From Streptomyces sp. CB01249 (GTDB lineage: Bacteria; Actinomycetota; Actinomycetes; Streptomycetales; Streptomycetaceae): a DNA stretch of 64,000 bases. A program made the translations under genes and the position numbers. Every line of letters starts with the position of its first letter. The stretch's first letter is position 1. The stretch lies in assembly GCF_001905735.1 (NCBI RefSeq), contig NZ_LISW01000001.1, forward strand, positions 427,947 to 491,946, in the 5' to 3' direction. The notes under the pieces were generated by a model. The model had not been told where the DNA came from and did no database searches. It was given only the letters and a program-made list of their open reading frames with translations. This document shows, piece after piece, positions 49,868-57,229 of this stretch.

Positions 49868-51628
49868 TCAGTCGTCGGCGAGGACCACGCAGGACTCCGG
49901 CGGCAGGTGCAGCATCCCGTCCGGGCCCGGCGGGTCCACCGGCAGCCACGCGGCCAGGACCCGCCCCGGACCGCCCCGGTGCCGCCCGTTGCCCAGCGGG
50001 ATCGCGGCCGGCTCCGCTTTGAGATTGACCGCGATCCGCAGGTCGCCCCGGCGTACCGCGAGCCACCGCGCCTCGTCGTCGTACGCGGCCTTGACGCTCG
50101 CCAGGTCCGGGTCGCGCAGGTCCGGCAGGGTGCGGCGCAGGGCGATCAGCTCGCGGTACCAGGCGTACAGCCGGGCGTGCGGTTCGTGGTGGAGCTCGTC
50201 CCAGTCCAGGCAGGAGCGGGCCCGGGTGGCCGGGTCCTGCGGGTCCGGGATGTCCTCCTCCGCCCAGCCGTGCGCCCCGAACTCCCGCCGCCTGCCCGTG
50301 CGTACGGCCTCCGCCAGCTCCGGGTCCGTGTGGTCGGTGAAGAACTGCCAGGGGGTGCGGGCGCCCCATTCCTCGCCCATGAACAGCATCGGGGTGAAGG
50401 GGCCGGTCAGTACGAGGGCCGCCGCGCAGGCCAGCAGCCCGGGGGAGAGTGAGGCGGCGAGCCGGTCGCCGAGGGCCCGGTTGCCGATCTGGTCGTGCGT
50501 CTGGGCGTAGCCGACGAAGCGGTGGGCGGCGCTGCGGGTGACGTCGACGGGGCGGCCGTGCGTACGGCCCCGGAAGCTGGAGTACGTGCCGTTGTGGAAG
50601 AAGGCGCTCGTCATCGTCTTGGCGAGCCCGGCCAGCGGGGCGGCCGCGAAGTCCGCGTAGTAGCCCTGGGACTCACCGGTCAGCGCGGTGTGCAGGCAGT
50701 GGTGGAAGTCGTCGTTCCACTGCGCGTGCAGCCCGAGCCCGCCCTCCTCGCGCGGGGTCGTGGTGCGCGGGTCGCACAGATCGGACTCCGCGATCAGGGG
50801 CAGCGGGCGCCCCAGCTCGGCGGCGAGCGCGTCGGCCCCGGCGGACAGTTCCTCCAGGTAGGTCAGCGCCCGGGTGTCGGCCAGGGCGTGCACCGCGTCG
50901 AGCCGCAGCCCGTCGAGCCGGTAGTCCCGCAGCCAGGCGAGCGCGCTGCCCAGCAGATACGCCCGGACCTCGTCGGAGCCCGGCGCGTCCAGGTTGACCG
51001 CCGCGCCCCACGGGGTGTGGTGCGTCTCGGTGAAGTACGGGCCGAACGCGGGGAGGTAGTTCCCGGACGGGCCCAGGTGGTTGTGAACGACGTCCAGGAC
51101 GACGGCTAGCCCGAGACCGTGCGCCGTGTCGACAAAGCGCTTAAGCCTCTCGGGGCCGCCGTACGGCTCGTGGACGGCCCACAGCGACACCCCTTCGTAC
51201 CCCCAGCCGTGCACCCCCGGGAACGGGCACACCGGCATCAGCGACACATGGGTGACGCCCAGCTCCGCGAGATGGCCGAGCCGGTCCGCCGCCGCGTCGA
51301 ACGTGCCCTCGGCGGTAAACGTGCCGATGTGCAGCTCGTACAGGACCGCCCCGGGCAGCTCGCGCCCCGCCCACTCCGAGCGCCAGGCGTACGCGTCGTG
51401 GTCGACCACCGCCGACTCGCCGTCGGGGCCGTCCGGCTGGCGGCGCGAGCGGGGGTCGGGGCGCACGGGACCGCCGTCCAGGGCGAAGCCGTAGCGGTCG
51501 CCGTCGGCGGCCTCCGCCTCGGCGGTCCACCAGCCGGGCCGGTCCGGATCGGGCTCCATGGGCCGCAGTTCGCCCGCCAGCCGCAGCGCGGCCGACCCCG
51601 CATCGGGTGCCCATACCTCGAACAACAT
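49868..51628 (-). CDS. treZ: Malto-oligosyltrehalose trehalohydrolase
   Basis: TreZ releases trehalose from maltooligosyl-trehalose made by TreY. The 586-residue protein has an N-terminal carbohydrate-binding-like domain (FEVWAPDAGSAALRLAGEL), a GH13 barrel with VVLDVVHNHLGPSG, the nucleophile Asp in DGLRLDAVHAL, the acid Glu in LIAESDLCDPR, and the third Asp in GYAQTHDQIGNRALGD. The ATG has GAGGGAG upstream. treY and glgX lie about 6 kb away with other genes between, so the pathway is split across this window. Confidence 0.95.
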   Translation of the reverse strand: MLFEVWAPDAGSAALRLAGELRPMEPDPDRPGWWTAEAEAADGDRYGFALDGGPVRPDPRSRRQPDGPDGESAVVDHDAYAWRSEWAGRELPGAVLYELHIGTFTAEGTFDAAADRLGHLAELGVTHVSLMPVCPFPGVHGWGYEGVSLWAVHEPYGGPERLKRFVDTAHGLGLAVVLDVVHNHLGPSGNYLPAFGPYFTETHHTPWGAAVNLDAPGSDEVRAYLLGSALAWLRDYRLDGLRLDAVHALADTRALTYLEELSAGADALAAELGRPLPLIAESDLCDPRTTTPREEGGLGLHAQWNDDFHHCLHTALTGESQGYYADFAAAPLAGLAKTMTSAFFHNGTYSSFRGRTHGRPVDVTRSAAHRFVGYAQTHDQIGNRALGDRLAASLSPGLLACAAALVLTGPFTPMLFMGEEWGARTPWQFFTDHTDPELAEAVRTGRRREFGAHGWAEEDIPDPQDPATRARSCLDWDELHHEPHARLYAWYRELIALRRTLPDLRDPDLASVKAAYDDEARWLAVRRGDLRIAVNLKAEPAAIPLGNGRHRGGPGRVLAAWLPVDPPGPDGMLHLPPESCVVLADD

Positions 51629-51693
51629 GCAGCACTCCCTCGCTCCCGGGCCCGGTCGCCCCGGCCCATGGTGCTACGGAGGCGAGGCGCCCG

Positions 51694-52650
51694 TCAGGCG
51701 TCCCACACCATGTCGAAGGCGCGCTCGAAATTGACGTAGCCCAGCCGGGCGAACGCCTTCGCCATCGGCACGTTTCCGAGGTCCGTCGCCGCCCGGATGC
51801 GCTCCACCCCGTCCTGCGCGGCCAGTATCCGCGTCCCCTCGGCGAGGATGTCGTCGATGTGGCCGTGGCCGCGGTGGGCGGGCAGCACACCGATGTACGC
51901 GATGATCGGGTTGTAGTCGTTGCGGGCCGGGATCACGAAGCCGACCGGCTCGCCGTCCGGGAGCTCCGCGACGCGCCACCACTCCCGGGGCGTCGCGTAC
52001 CCGGCCAGCTCCTCGTCGTAATGCTTCTCGGCGGCCTGGCGCGGCGTCAGGCCGGACGCCAGGTCCTGTTGCCCGTGCGCGTCGAGGGTCCCCTCCATCA
52101 CGGGCGTCATCAGCGCGAGCAGGTCCTCGCGCCCCGCCACCGGCCGGAACCGCAGCCGCCCGCTCGCGGCCGGCACCGGGGTCCCCGCCCGCCACTCCAG
52201 GCGCAGCCGCTCCACGAGCATCCGGGCCCCGGTGCGCTCCATGACCCGGATCCGGGCCTCGACGGCCTCGCGGACTTCCGGGTCCACGCGCCAGTCGGGC
52301 GGCACGAACCGCCCGTACTCGGGGCGCGGCGCCCCGGCCGGGACGACGGCGGCCGTGGCCGTCTCGACCAGCCGCAGCCCGGTCTCCTCGCGCTCGGCGG
52401 GCGGCAGGGTGTCGTCCAGGTCGAAGAAGTCGAGCAGCAGCGGCGCCGCGCCGTCCCTGCTCCACCAGGCGATGCGCGCCACCACGCGGTCGCCGCGCAG
52501 CGCCACCCACATCCATTCCGGGCGGCGGCGGCCCGTGGTGAGATCGTCGGCCAGCTCGTGGTCGAGGACGTAGGGGAGTTCGAGGAAGAGCTTCAGCTCC
52601 TCGGGGCCGGTCAGCGGACGGATGGTCAGATCAAGCGGTGCGTCGGGCAC
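51694..52650 (-). CDS. GNAT-family N-acetyltransferase
   Basis: A 318-residue acetyltransferase. The acetyl-CoA-binding motif is in YIGVLPAHRGHGHIDDILAEGTRIL, near the C-terminus; FVIPARNDYNPIIAY is the preceding strand. The N-terminal half (LRPLTGPEELKLFLELPYVLDHEL-like) is a second GNAT-like fold, so it may be a tandem-GNAT protein. The substrate is unknown. The GTG start has GGAG 5 nt upstream. Confidence 0.85.
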   Translation of the reverse strand: MPDAPLDLTIRPLTGPEELKLFLELPYVLDHELADDLTTGRRRPEWMWVALRGDRVVARIAWWSRDGAAPLLLDFFDLDDTLPPAEREETGLRLVETATAAVVPAGAPRPEYGRFVPPDWRVDPEVREAVEARIRVMERTGARMLVERLRLEWRAGTPVPAASGRLRFRPVAGREDLLALMTPVMEGTLDAHGQQDLASGLTPRQAAEKHYDEELAGYATPREWWRVAELPDGEPVGFVIPARNDYNPIIAYIGVLPAHRGHGHIDDILAEGTRILAAQDGVERIRAATDLGNVPMAKAFARLGYVNFERAFDMVWDA

Positions 52651-52779
52651 TGAGCTCCAAAGGTGAAGGGGCGCGTCACGGGGGTCCCCGGACGGCAGCG
52701 GCCGACCCTAGCAACGTTCCGTACGGGCCGCCCCTGGTTATCCGGTGCAGGTCAGAGGTGCCGGAAACCGGGGTTCTTC

Positions 52780-52809
52780 TGGACACCCCGGGGCCGTCGG
52801 ACCGACAAT
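52780..52809 (+). promoter_or_regulatory. Promoter of the DUF1707-FHA gene
   Basis: TGGACA (52780-52785) and GACAAT (52804-52809), 18 nt apart, lie 6 nt before the GTG, indicating a leaderless vegetative-type message. Confidence 0.5.
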
Positions 52810-52815
52810 CGAGCC

Positions 52816-53382
52816 GTGACGTCCCCGTTCGAGTACCACACGCCCACCGCGCGCCTGTCCGACGCGCAGCGCGACCGTGTTCTCGGTGAGCTCAGGGAGG
52901 GCGCCGCCCAGGGCAAGCTCTCCCAGGACACCTTCATGCAGCGCATGGAGGTGGCCCTGACGACCACCCGCCCCGAGGAGCTGGAAGCCCTCACCAAGGA
53001 CCTGGAGCGCGAGGGCCGTTGGTCGCGACAGCTGCTGCGCGTCGTCGGCGGGATCTCCGGCTTTCCCGAGCGGGTCCGCCGGGCCTGGCGGGCGGAGCGG
53101 CTCCCCAAGCTGCTGCTGCCCGCCCCCAGCCCGGCCCCCCTGCGCATCGGCCGCGACCCGGGCAACGGACTGCGGCTCAGCCACGAGACCGTCTCCCGGA
53201 TGCACGCGGAGCTGACCGCGCACGGCGACCGCTGGCTGCTGCGGGACCTCGGCTCGACCAACGGCACCTGCGTCAACGGGCAGCGCGTCACCGGCACGGT
53301 CCCGGTGCGCGAGGGGGACCAGGTGAGCTTCGGCCGCATGATGTTCCGGCTCTCCGCCCCGGCGCTCCGGCCGCCCGCCTGA
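52816..53382 (+). CDS. DUF1707-FHA domain protein
   Basis: A 188-residue protein with an N-terminal DUF1707 domain (residues about 10-60; LSDAQRDRVLGELREGAAQGKLSQ then FMQRMEVALTTT), a basic linker, and a C-terminal FHA domain (about 95-185). The FHA core is complete: IGRDPGNGLRLSHETVSRMHAEL and DLGSTNGTCVNGQRV, with the phosphothreonine-binding Arg, Ser and Asn. It should therefore bind a phosphothreonine protein, perhaps a substrate of the nearby receptor kinases or of others; that partner is not shown. No membrane segment is present, so it is cytosolic. Confidence 0.88.
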   Translation: MTSPFEYHTPTARLSDAQRDRVLGELREGAAQGKLSQDTFMQRMEVALTTTRPEELEALTKDLEREGRWSRQLLRVVGGISGFPERVRRAWRAERLPKLLLPAPSPAPLRIGRDPGNGLRLSHETVSRMHAELTAHGDRWLLRDLGSTNGTCVNGQRVTGTVPVREGDQVSFGRMMFRLSAPALRPPA

Positions 53383-53391
53383 CGCGCCCGG

Positions 53392-54414
53392 TCACGCCTG
53401 CTGGTGCAGCCCCCGGCCCGCCAGGGTGAGGAACGACTCGCCGACCGCCTCGGAGAGCGTCGGGTGCGGGTGGATGTGCTGGGCCACGTCGAAGGGTTCC
53501 GCGTCCCAGCCGACGATCAGCTGGGACTCGGCGATCATCTCCGAGACGTGCGGCCCGACCAGATGCACGCCGAGCACCCGCCCGTCCCGCTCGGCGACCA
53601 CCTTCACCATGCCGCCCTGCCCGTGCACCATGCCCTTGGCGACGGCGGTGAGCGGCAGGGTGTTGACCACCACGTCGTGGCCCGCGTCGCGCGCGGCCGC
53701 CTCGGAGAGCCCCACCGCCGCCGTCTGCGGTGCCGAGTACGTGACCCGGGGCACCGCGTCGTAGTCCACCGCCGTCGTACGGCGCCCCGCCAGGGCCTCC
53801 GCGACCAACAGGCCCTCCGCGAACGAGGCGTGGGCGAGACCGAGGGACGGCGGCGGCAGCAGATCGCCGACCACGTGGATGCCCGGCACCGGCGTCTCCA
53901 GCCGCGACCAGTCCGCCGGTGCCACGTACCCCCGCCCGTCCGCCGCCAGGCCGGGCAGCATCCGGGGCCGCGAGCCGGTCGCCAGGACGATGCCGCGCCG
54001 GGCGGCCACCTCCCCGTACCCCTCGATCCGCACCGTGCGCGGCCCGGTCAACTCGGCTCCGCCCGCCACCACTTCCACCCTTGCGTGCGCCAAGTGGGCC
54101 TGCACGCCCCGGTGGTTGCGGGCCACGATGTCGTCGCGGGTGGCGACCAGCGCCGGCCAGTCCACCGACTCCAGCACCGCCTTCACGCCCCACCGCTCAC
54201 GCGCCTCCGCGATGCCGTCGACCAGTTCGGCCGCGTGCAGCATCGCCTTGCTCGGGATGCAGCCCCGGTGCAGACAGGTCCCGCCCACCTTGTCGCGCTC
54301 CGCGAGCACCACGCTCAGCCCGAGCCCGGCCGCCCGCAGCGCCGTCGAATAGCCCCCGGTCCCGCCGCCGATGACGACGACGTCCGCTTCCCCCACCCGC
54401 TGGTCCTGTGTCAT
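53392..54414 (-). CDS. Dihydrolipoamide-dehydrogenase-like flavoprotein lacking the NAD-binding domain
   Basis: A 340-residue protein aligned with dihydrolipoyl dehydrogenase at both ends. The FAD Rossmann motif VVIGGGTGGYSTALRAA, the redox CLHRGC and the ATGSRPRMLPGL loop are normal, as are VVGDLLPPPSLGLAHASF, the dimerisation domain and the catalytic HIHPHPTLSEAVGES. About 120 residues are missing between ATGSRPRMLPGLAADG and TPVPGIHVVGD, exactly where the NAD(H)-binding domain belongs. So it probably cannot use NADH. It may use another donor, be inactive, or be a deletion allele. ATG 54414; a LysR gene diverges from it. Confidence 0.82.
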   Translation of the reverse strand: MTQDQRVGEADVVVIGGGTGGYSTALRAAGLGLSVVLAERDKVGGTCLHRGCIPSKAMLHAAELVDGIAEARERWGVKAVLESVDWPALVATRDDIVARNHRGVQAHLAHARVEVVAGGAELTGPRTVRIEGYGEVAARRGIVLATGSRPRMLPGLAADGRGYVAPADWSRLETPVPGIHVVGDLLPPPSLGLAHASFAEGLLVAEALAGRRTTAVDYDAVPRVTYSAPQTAAVGLSEAAARDAGHDVVVNTLPLTAVAKGMVHGQGGMVKVVAERDGRVLGVHLVGPHVSEMIAESQLIVGWDAEPFDVAQHIHPHPTLSEAVGESFLTLAGRGLHQQA

Positions 54415-54502
54415 GGCTCCCACCCTCCGCCCGCTCCTTGCCATGAGTCCAAGGCAATGTTTGTGTGGTTTCCATGCACGGAGCTCATGGGAAGAGGGCG
54501 CG

Positions 54503-55402
54503 ATGAGCCTGCGGCAGATGGAGTACTTCCTCACCGTGGTCGAGGAGGCGTCCTTCACCCGGGCCGCCGAACAGCTCCACGTCACCCAGCCCGCGCTCTC
54601 CCACCAGATCAAGGCCCTGGAACGGGCCGTCGGCGGGCCCCTGCTCGAACGGCTGCCGCGCGGCGCGCGGCTCACCGCGATGGGCCGCGCCTTCCTGCCG
54701 CACGCCGAACGCTCCGTGCGCAGCGCCGCCCAGGCCCGCCGCGCCGCGCGCGCCGCCGCCGGTGCGCAGGGCGGCGAACTCCACATCGCCACCGTCCACG
54801 CCATCGCCGTCGGCATCCTCCCCGACGTCTTCGCCCGCTGGCGGACCGCCCACCCCGGCGTCGCCCTCGTGCTGCACGAGTACGCCACCACCGAGGCCCT
54901 GGAGGACCGGATCGAACGGGGCACCGCCGACCTCGCCGTCGGCCCGCCGCCCGCCCGCTGGAGCGGCCCGGTCGTCCCCATCGGCGCGGAGGACATCGTC
55001 CTCGTCGTCCCCTTCGACGACCCCCTCGCCGGACGCGCCTCGGTCCGCCTCCAGGAGTTGGCCGACCGCTTCTGGGTGCGCTGCGCCATGGAACCGCTCG
55101 TGGACGGCGTCCCGTTCCTCGACCGCGCCTGCGCCCGGGCCGGATTCCGCCCGCGTACGGCGGTGCGCACCGAGCACACCTCCACGGCGGTACGCATGGC
55201 GGCGGCCGGGGTCGGCGTCACCACCGCCCCGGCCCACGTCGTACGGGGAGCGGTCGGCGAGGACTGCGCGGTGCTCGCCGTGGACCCGCCGTGGGCCCGC
55301 CCGCTCGCCGTCTTCTCCCGGGTGGAGCAGGCCGGGGCGGCCGCCGCCTTCACCGAACTCCTCGCCGCGTCCTGGCCGCCCGGACCACGGACCGGCCGCT
55401 GA
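54503..55402 (+). CDS. LysR-family transcriptional regulator
   Basis: A 299-residue LysR regulator with an N-terminal helix-turn-helix (MEYFLTVVEEASFTRAAEQL followed by HVTQPALSHQIKALERA) and an effector domain from residue 90 (GGELHIATVHAIAVGILPD). It is divergent from the dihydrolipoamide-dehydrogenase-like gene, with 88 nt between them. Such arrangements often mean the regulator controls the divergent gene. The intergenic region contains TCC-N6-GGA half-sites around 54470, a possible operator, but no perfect LysR box was recognised. Confidence 0.88.
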   Translation: MSLRQMEYFLTVVEEASFTRAAEQLHVTQPALSHQIKALERAVGGPLLERLPRGARLTAMGRAFLPHAERSVRSAAQARRAARAAAGAQGGELHIATVHAIAVGILPDVFARWRTAHPGVALVLHEYATTEALEDRIERGTADLAVGPPPARWSGPVVPIGAEDIVLVVPFDDPLAGRASVRLQELADRFWVRCAMEPLVDGVPFLDRACARAGFRPRTAVRTEHTSTAVRMAAAGVGVTTAPAHVVRGAVGEDCAVLAVDPPWARPLAVFSRVEQAGAAAAFTELLAASWPPGPRTGR

Positions 55403-55421
55403 GCCGGGCGGGGCGGTTGTC

Positions 55422-55427
55422 TATGCT
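55422..55427 (+). promoter_or_regulatory. -10 element for leaderless membrane-protein gene
   Basis: TATGCT ends 6 nt before the ATG of the next gene, and no Shine-Dalgarno is present, so the message is probably leaderless. No -35 was seen. Confidence 0.4.
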
Positions 55428-55433
55428 GCCCCG

Positions 55434-56078
55434 ATGACTGCCGTGGACATGAAGAAGGCGCCGCGTCCGACCGTGGGCCGGGGCCCGTACTTCCTGATCA
55501 CCCTCGCCGTGGTGGTCCTCGGCTGGGTCATCGCCGCGGTCAACACGGGCGTCTCCTACCTCGCCCTCGACCTGGTCGCCGTCCCCATCGTCACCGGCCT
55601 CATCGGCTGCCTCGGCTTCGTCATAGTCCTGCGTTTCCTGCACTGCGCCTGGTGGCTCGCCGCCCTCTCCGCGCTTCCGGCGCTGCTGGTGCTCGTCGGC
55701 TCGGTCCAGTACGCGCCCGAGGCCGTGCTCGACGGCCGGGGCGTGCGCGAGACCGCCCGCATCACGGCCGACAGCGCCGCCACGAGCGGCAGTTCCCACC
55801 ACCGCTTCACCCTGGAAGGCCGTCTGGGTGAGCTCGAGGAGACCCTGGACTACGACGGGGACAACCCCGACTGGGCCGTGGGCGACCGGATCGAGGTCAT
55901 CAGCGACCCGAAGGGCGTCGTCCCGATGGCGGCCGCGTCCGACGTCGACCCGGGCGACCGCCTCGCCATGCTGGTCGCGGGCGCCGTCGGCTGGACGTGC
56001 CTCACCCTCCTGGCCGGTCTGCGCGGGTTCGTACGACGTCGCGCGGGCCGGCGGCCCGTCTTCGACAGCCTCGACTGA
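55434..56078 (+). CDS. Membrane protein with DUF3592-like layout
   Basis: A 214-residue membrane protein with three N-terminal membrane segments (YFLITLAVVVLGWVIAAV, LVAVPIVTGLIGCLGFVIVL, ALSALPALLVLVGSV), an extracellular domain of about 80 residues with ETARITADSAATSGSSHHRFTLEGR and EVISDPKGVVPMAAASD, and one C-terminal membrane segment (LAMLVAGAVGWTCLTLLAGL). This order and the beta-rich middle resemble DUF3592 proteins. The function is unknown. Confidence 0.7.
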   Translation: MTAVDMKKAPRPTVGRGPYFLITLAVVVLGWVIAAVNTGVSYLALDLVAVPIVTGLIGCLGFVIVLRFLHCAWWLAALSALPALLVLVGSVQYAPEAVLDGRGVRETARITADSAATSGSSHHRFTLEGRLGELEETLDYDGDNPDWAVGDRIEVISDPKGVVPMAAASDVDPGDRLAMLVAGAVGWTCLTLLAGLRGFVRRRAGRRPVFDSLD

Positions 56079-56126
56079 GCGGCGCCGGGAGCGCGCGCAC
56101 CGCCACCCCGGCCGACCCCCGCGATG

Positions 56127-56172
56127 TCACCCGAACGGCCGCGCGCCGACTGTGACGCGACCGTTCAGGTGA
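56127..56172. promoter_or_regulatory. Imperfect 12-bp inverted repeat upstream of the P450-like gene
   Basis: TCACCCGAACGG (56127-56138) and CCGTTCAGGTGA (56161-56172) pair with one mismatch across 22 nt, ending 58 nt before the P450-like ATG. It may be a regulator site. Confidence 0.35.
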
Positions 56173-56230
56173 TGCCCTGAGGGGGACCGCGCCGTCCACC
56201 GGCGCACCGACTCGCCCCGGGGGAACCGCC

Positions 56231-57226
56231 ATGCAGGCAGACGCGCCCCGAGACATACCGGCCCCGACCACCTCGCCCGAGCCACGCGCCCACGCCACCC
56301 GTTCCGCCAGGTCCCGCAGGACCGGCCGGGCCTGCACCGGGCCCAGCCTCCTCGCGCGCGGCGCGGCCCGCGACCCGTACCGCTTCTACCGGATGCTGCG
56401 CGAGCAGTACCCGCTCAGCTACGACGCGCCCCTCGGCGCCTGGCTGGTCAGCCGGTACGACGATGTGACCACCGCCCTCGCCGACCCCCGGTTCACCGGC
56501 TTCCCGCAGGACGGGGCGCCCCGGGGCGGGCCCGCGCCGCTCGGCCTGTGCCACGGCAGCCCGCGCTGTCTGCCCGCCGACCGCTACACCGTGGTGACCG
56601 GCACGGTCCCGGACGGACTCGCCGAGCGCGTGGAGCGCACCGCGTTCGTGCTCGCCCGGCGGATCGCCCGCTCCTCCCGGGCCGACCTGGTCGAGGAGTT
56701 CTGCCGCTGGCTGCCCGCCGCACCGGCCGGTGACGGGCCCTGCGGCCGGGACACCGCGCTGCGCCGGACCGTGCTCGCCTCGCTCCTCGCCAACCTGCTG
56801 GACGACCCCGACCTGCTGGCCGCCCTGCGCGTCGAACCCGCGCTCACCGGCCGGGCCTGGACGGAGTCGCTGCGCCGCGATCCGCCGGTCCAGGTCGTCC
56901 TGCGCCGCACGGTCACCGAGGTCGCCCTCAGCGGCGGCACCCTCCCCGCGCGGGCGCCCGTCGCCTGTCTCGTCGGGGCCGCCGCGCGCGACCCGGGGCG
57001 GTTCGCGGCCCCGGACGCGTTCGATCCGTTCCGCCCGGACCAGGACCGCGCGCTGACCGGCCCGGCGGGCTGCCCGGCCGTGGCGCTCAGCCGCCTGGAG
57101 GCCGAACAGGGGCTGCGCGCCCTGCTCGACGCGATGCCCCGGCTCCGCTGGGCGGAGGGCTTCCGCCCGGCCGCCACGGGCCTGCTGACGCGCGGCCCGC
57201 GCTCCCTGATCGTCCGGCCGGGCTGA
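56231..57226 (+). CDS. Degenerate cytochrome P450-like protein
   Basis: A 331-residue protein, shorter than the usual 400 for bacterial P450s. The K-helix ESLRRDPPVQVVLRR (ExxR), the FDPFRPDQ meander and the L-helix SRLEAEQGLRALLDAMPRLRWAE are recognisable. The I-helix (A/G)GxxT motif is missing, and the heme-binding loop is LTGPAGCPAVAL in place of FGxGxHxCxG, shortened but keeping a cysteine. It is therefore unlikely to be a normal monooxygenase and may be a structural or recruitment partner, as some P450-like domains are. GGGGGAA precedes the ATG. It ends 3 nt before treY, which is on the opposite strand. Confidence 0.75.
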   Translation: MQADAPRDIPAPTTSPEPRAHATRSARSRRTGRACTGPSLLARGAARDPYRFYRMLREQYPLSYDAPLGAWLVSRYDDVTTALADPRFTGFPQDGAPRGGPAPLGLCHGSPRCLPADRYTVVTGTVPDGLAERVERTAFVLARRIARSSRADLVEEFCRWLPAAPAGDGPCGRDTALRRTVLASLLANLLDDPDLLAALRVEPALTGRAWTESLRRDPPVQVVLRRTVTEVALSGGTLPARAPVACLVGAAARDPGRFAAPDAFDPFRPDQDRALTGPAGCPAVALSRLEAEQGLRALLDAMPRLRWAEGFRPAATGLLTRGPRSLIVRPG

Positions 57227-57229
57227 GCC

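Noticed and set aside
53408..55437. Long plus-strand frame through the flavoprotein and LysR genes
   Set aside because: It is a shadow in a different frame; the LysR gene and the minus-strand flavoprotein explain the region with full family motifs.
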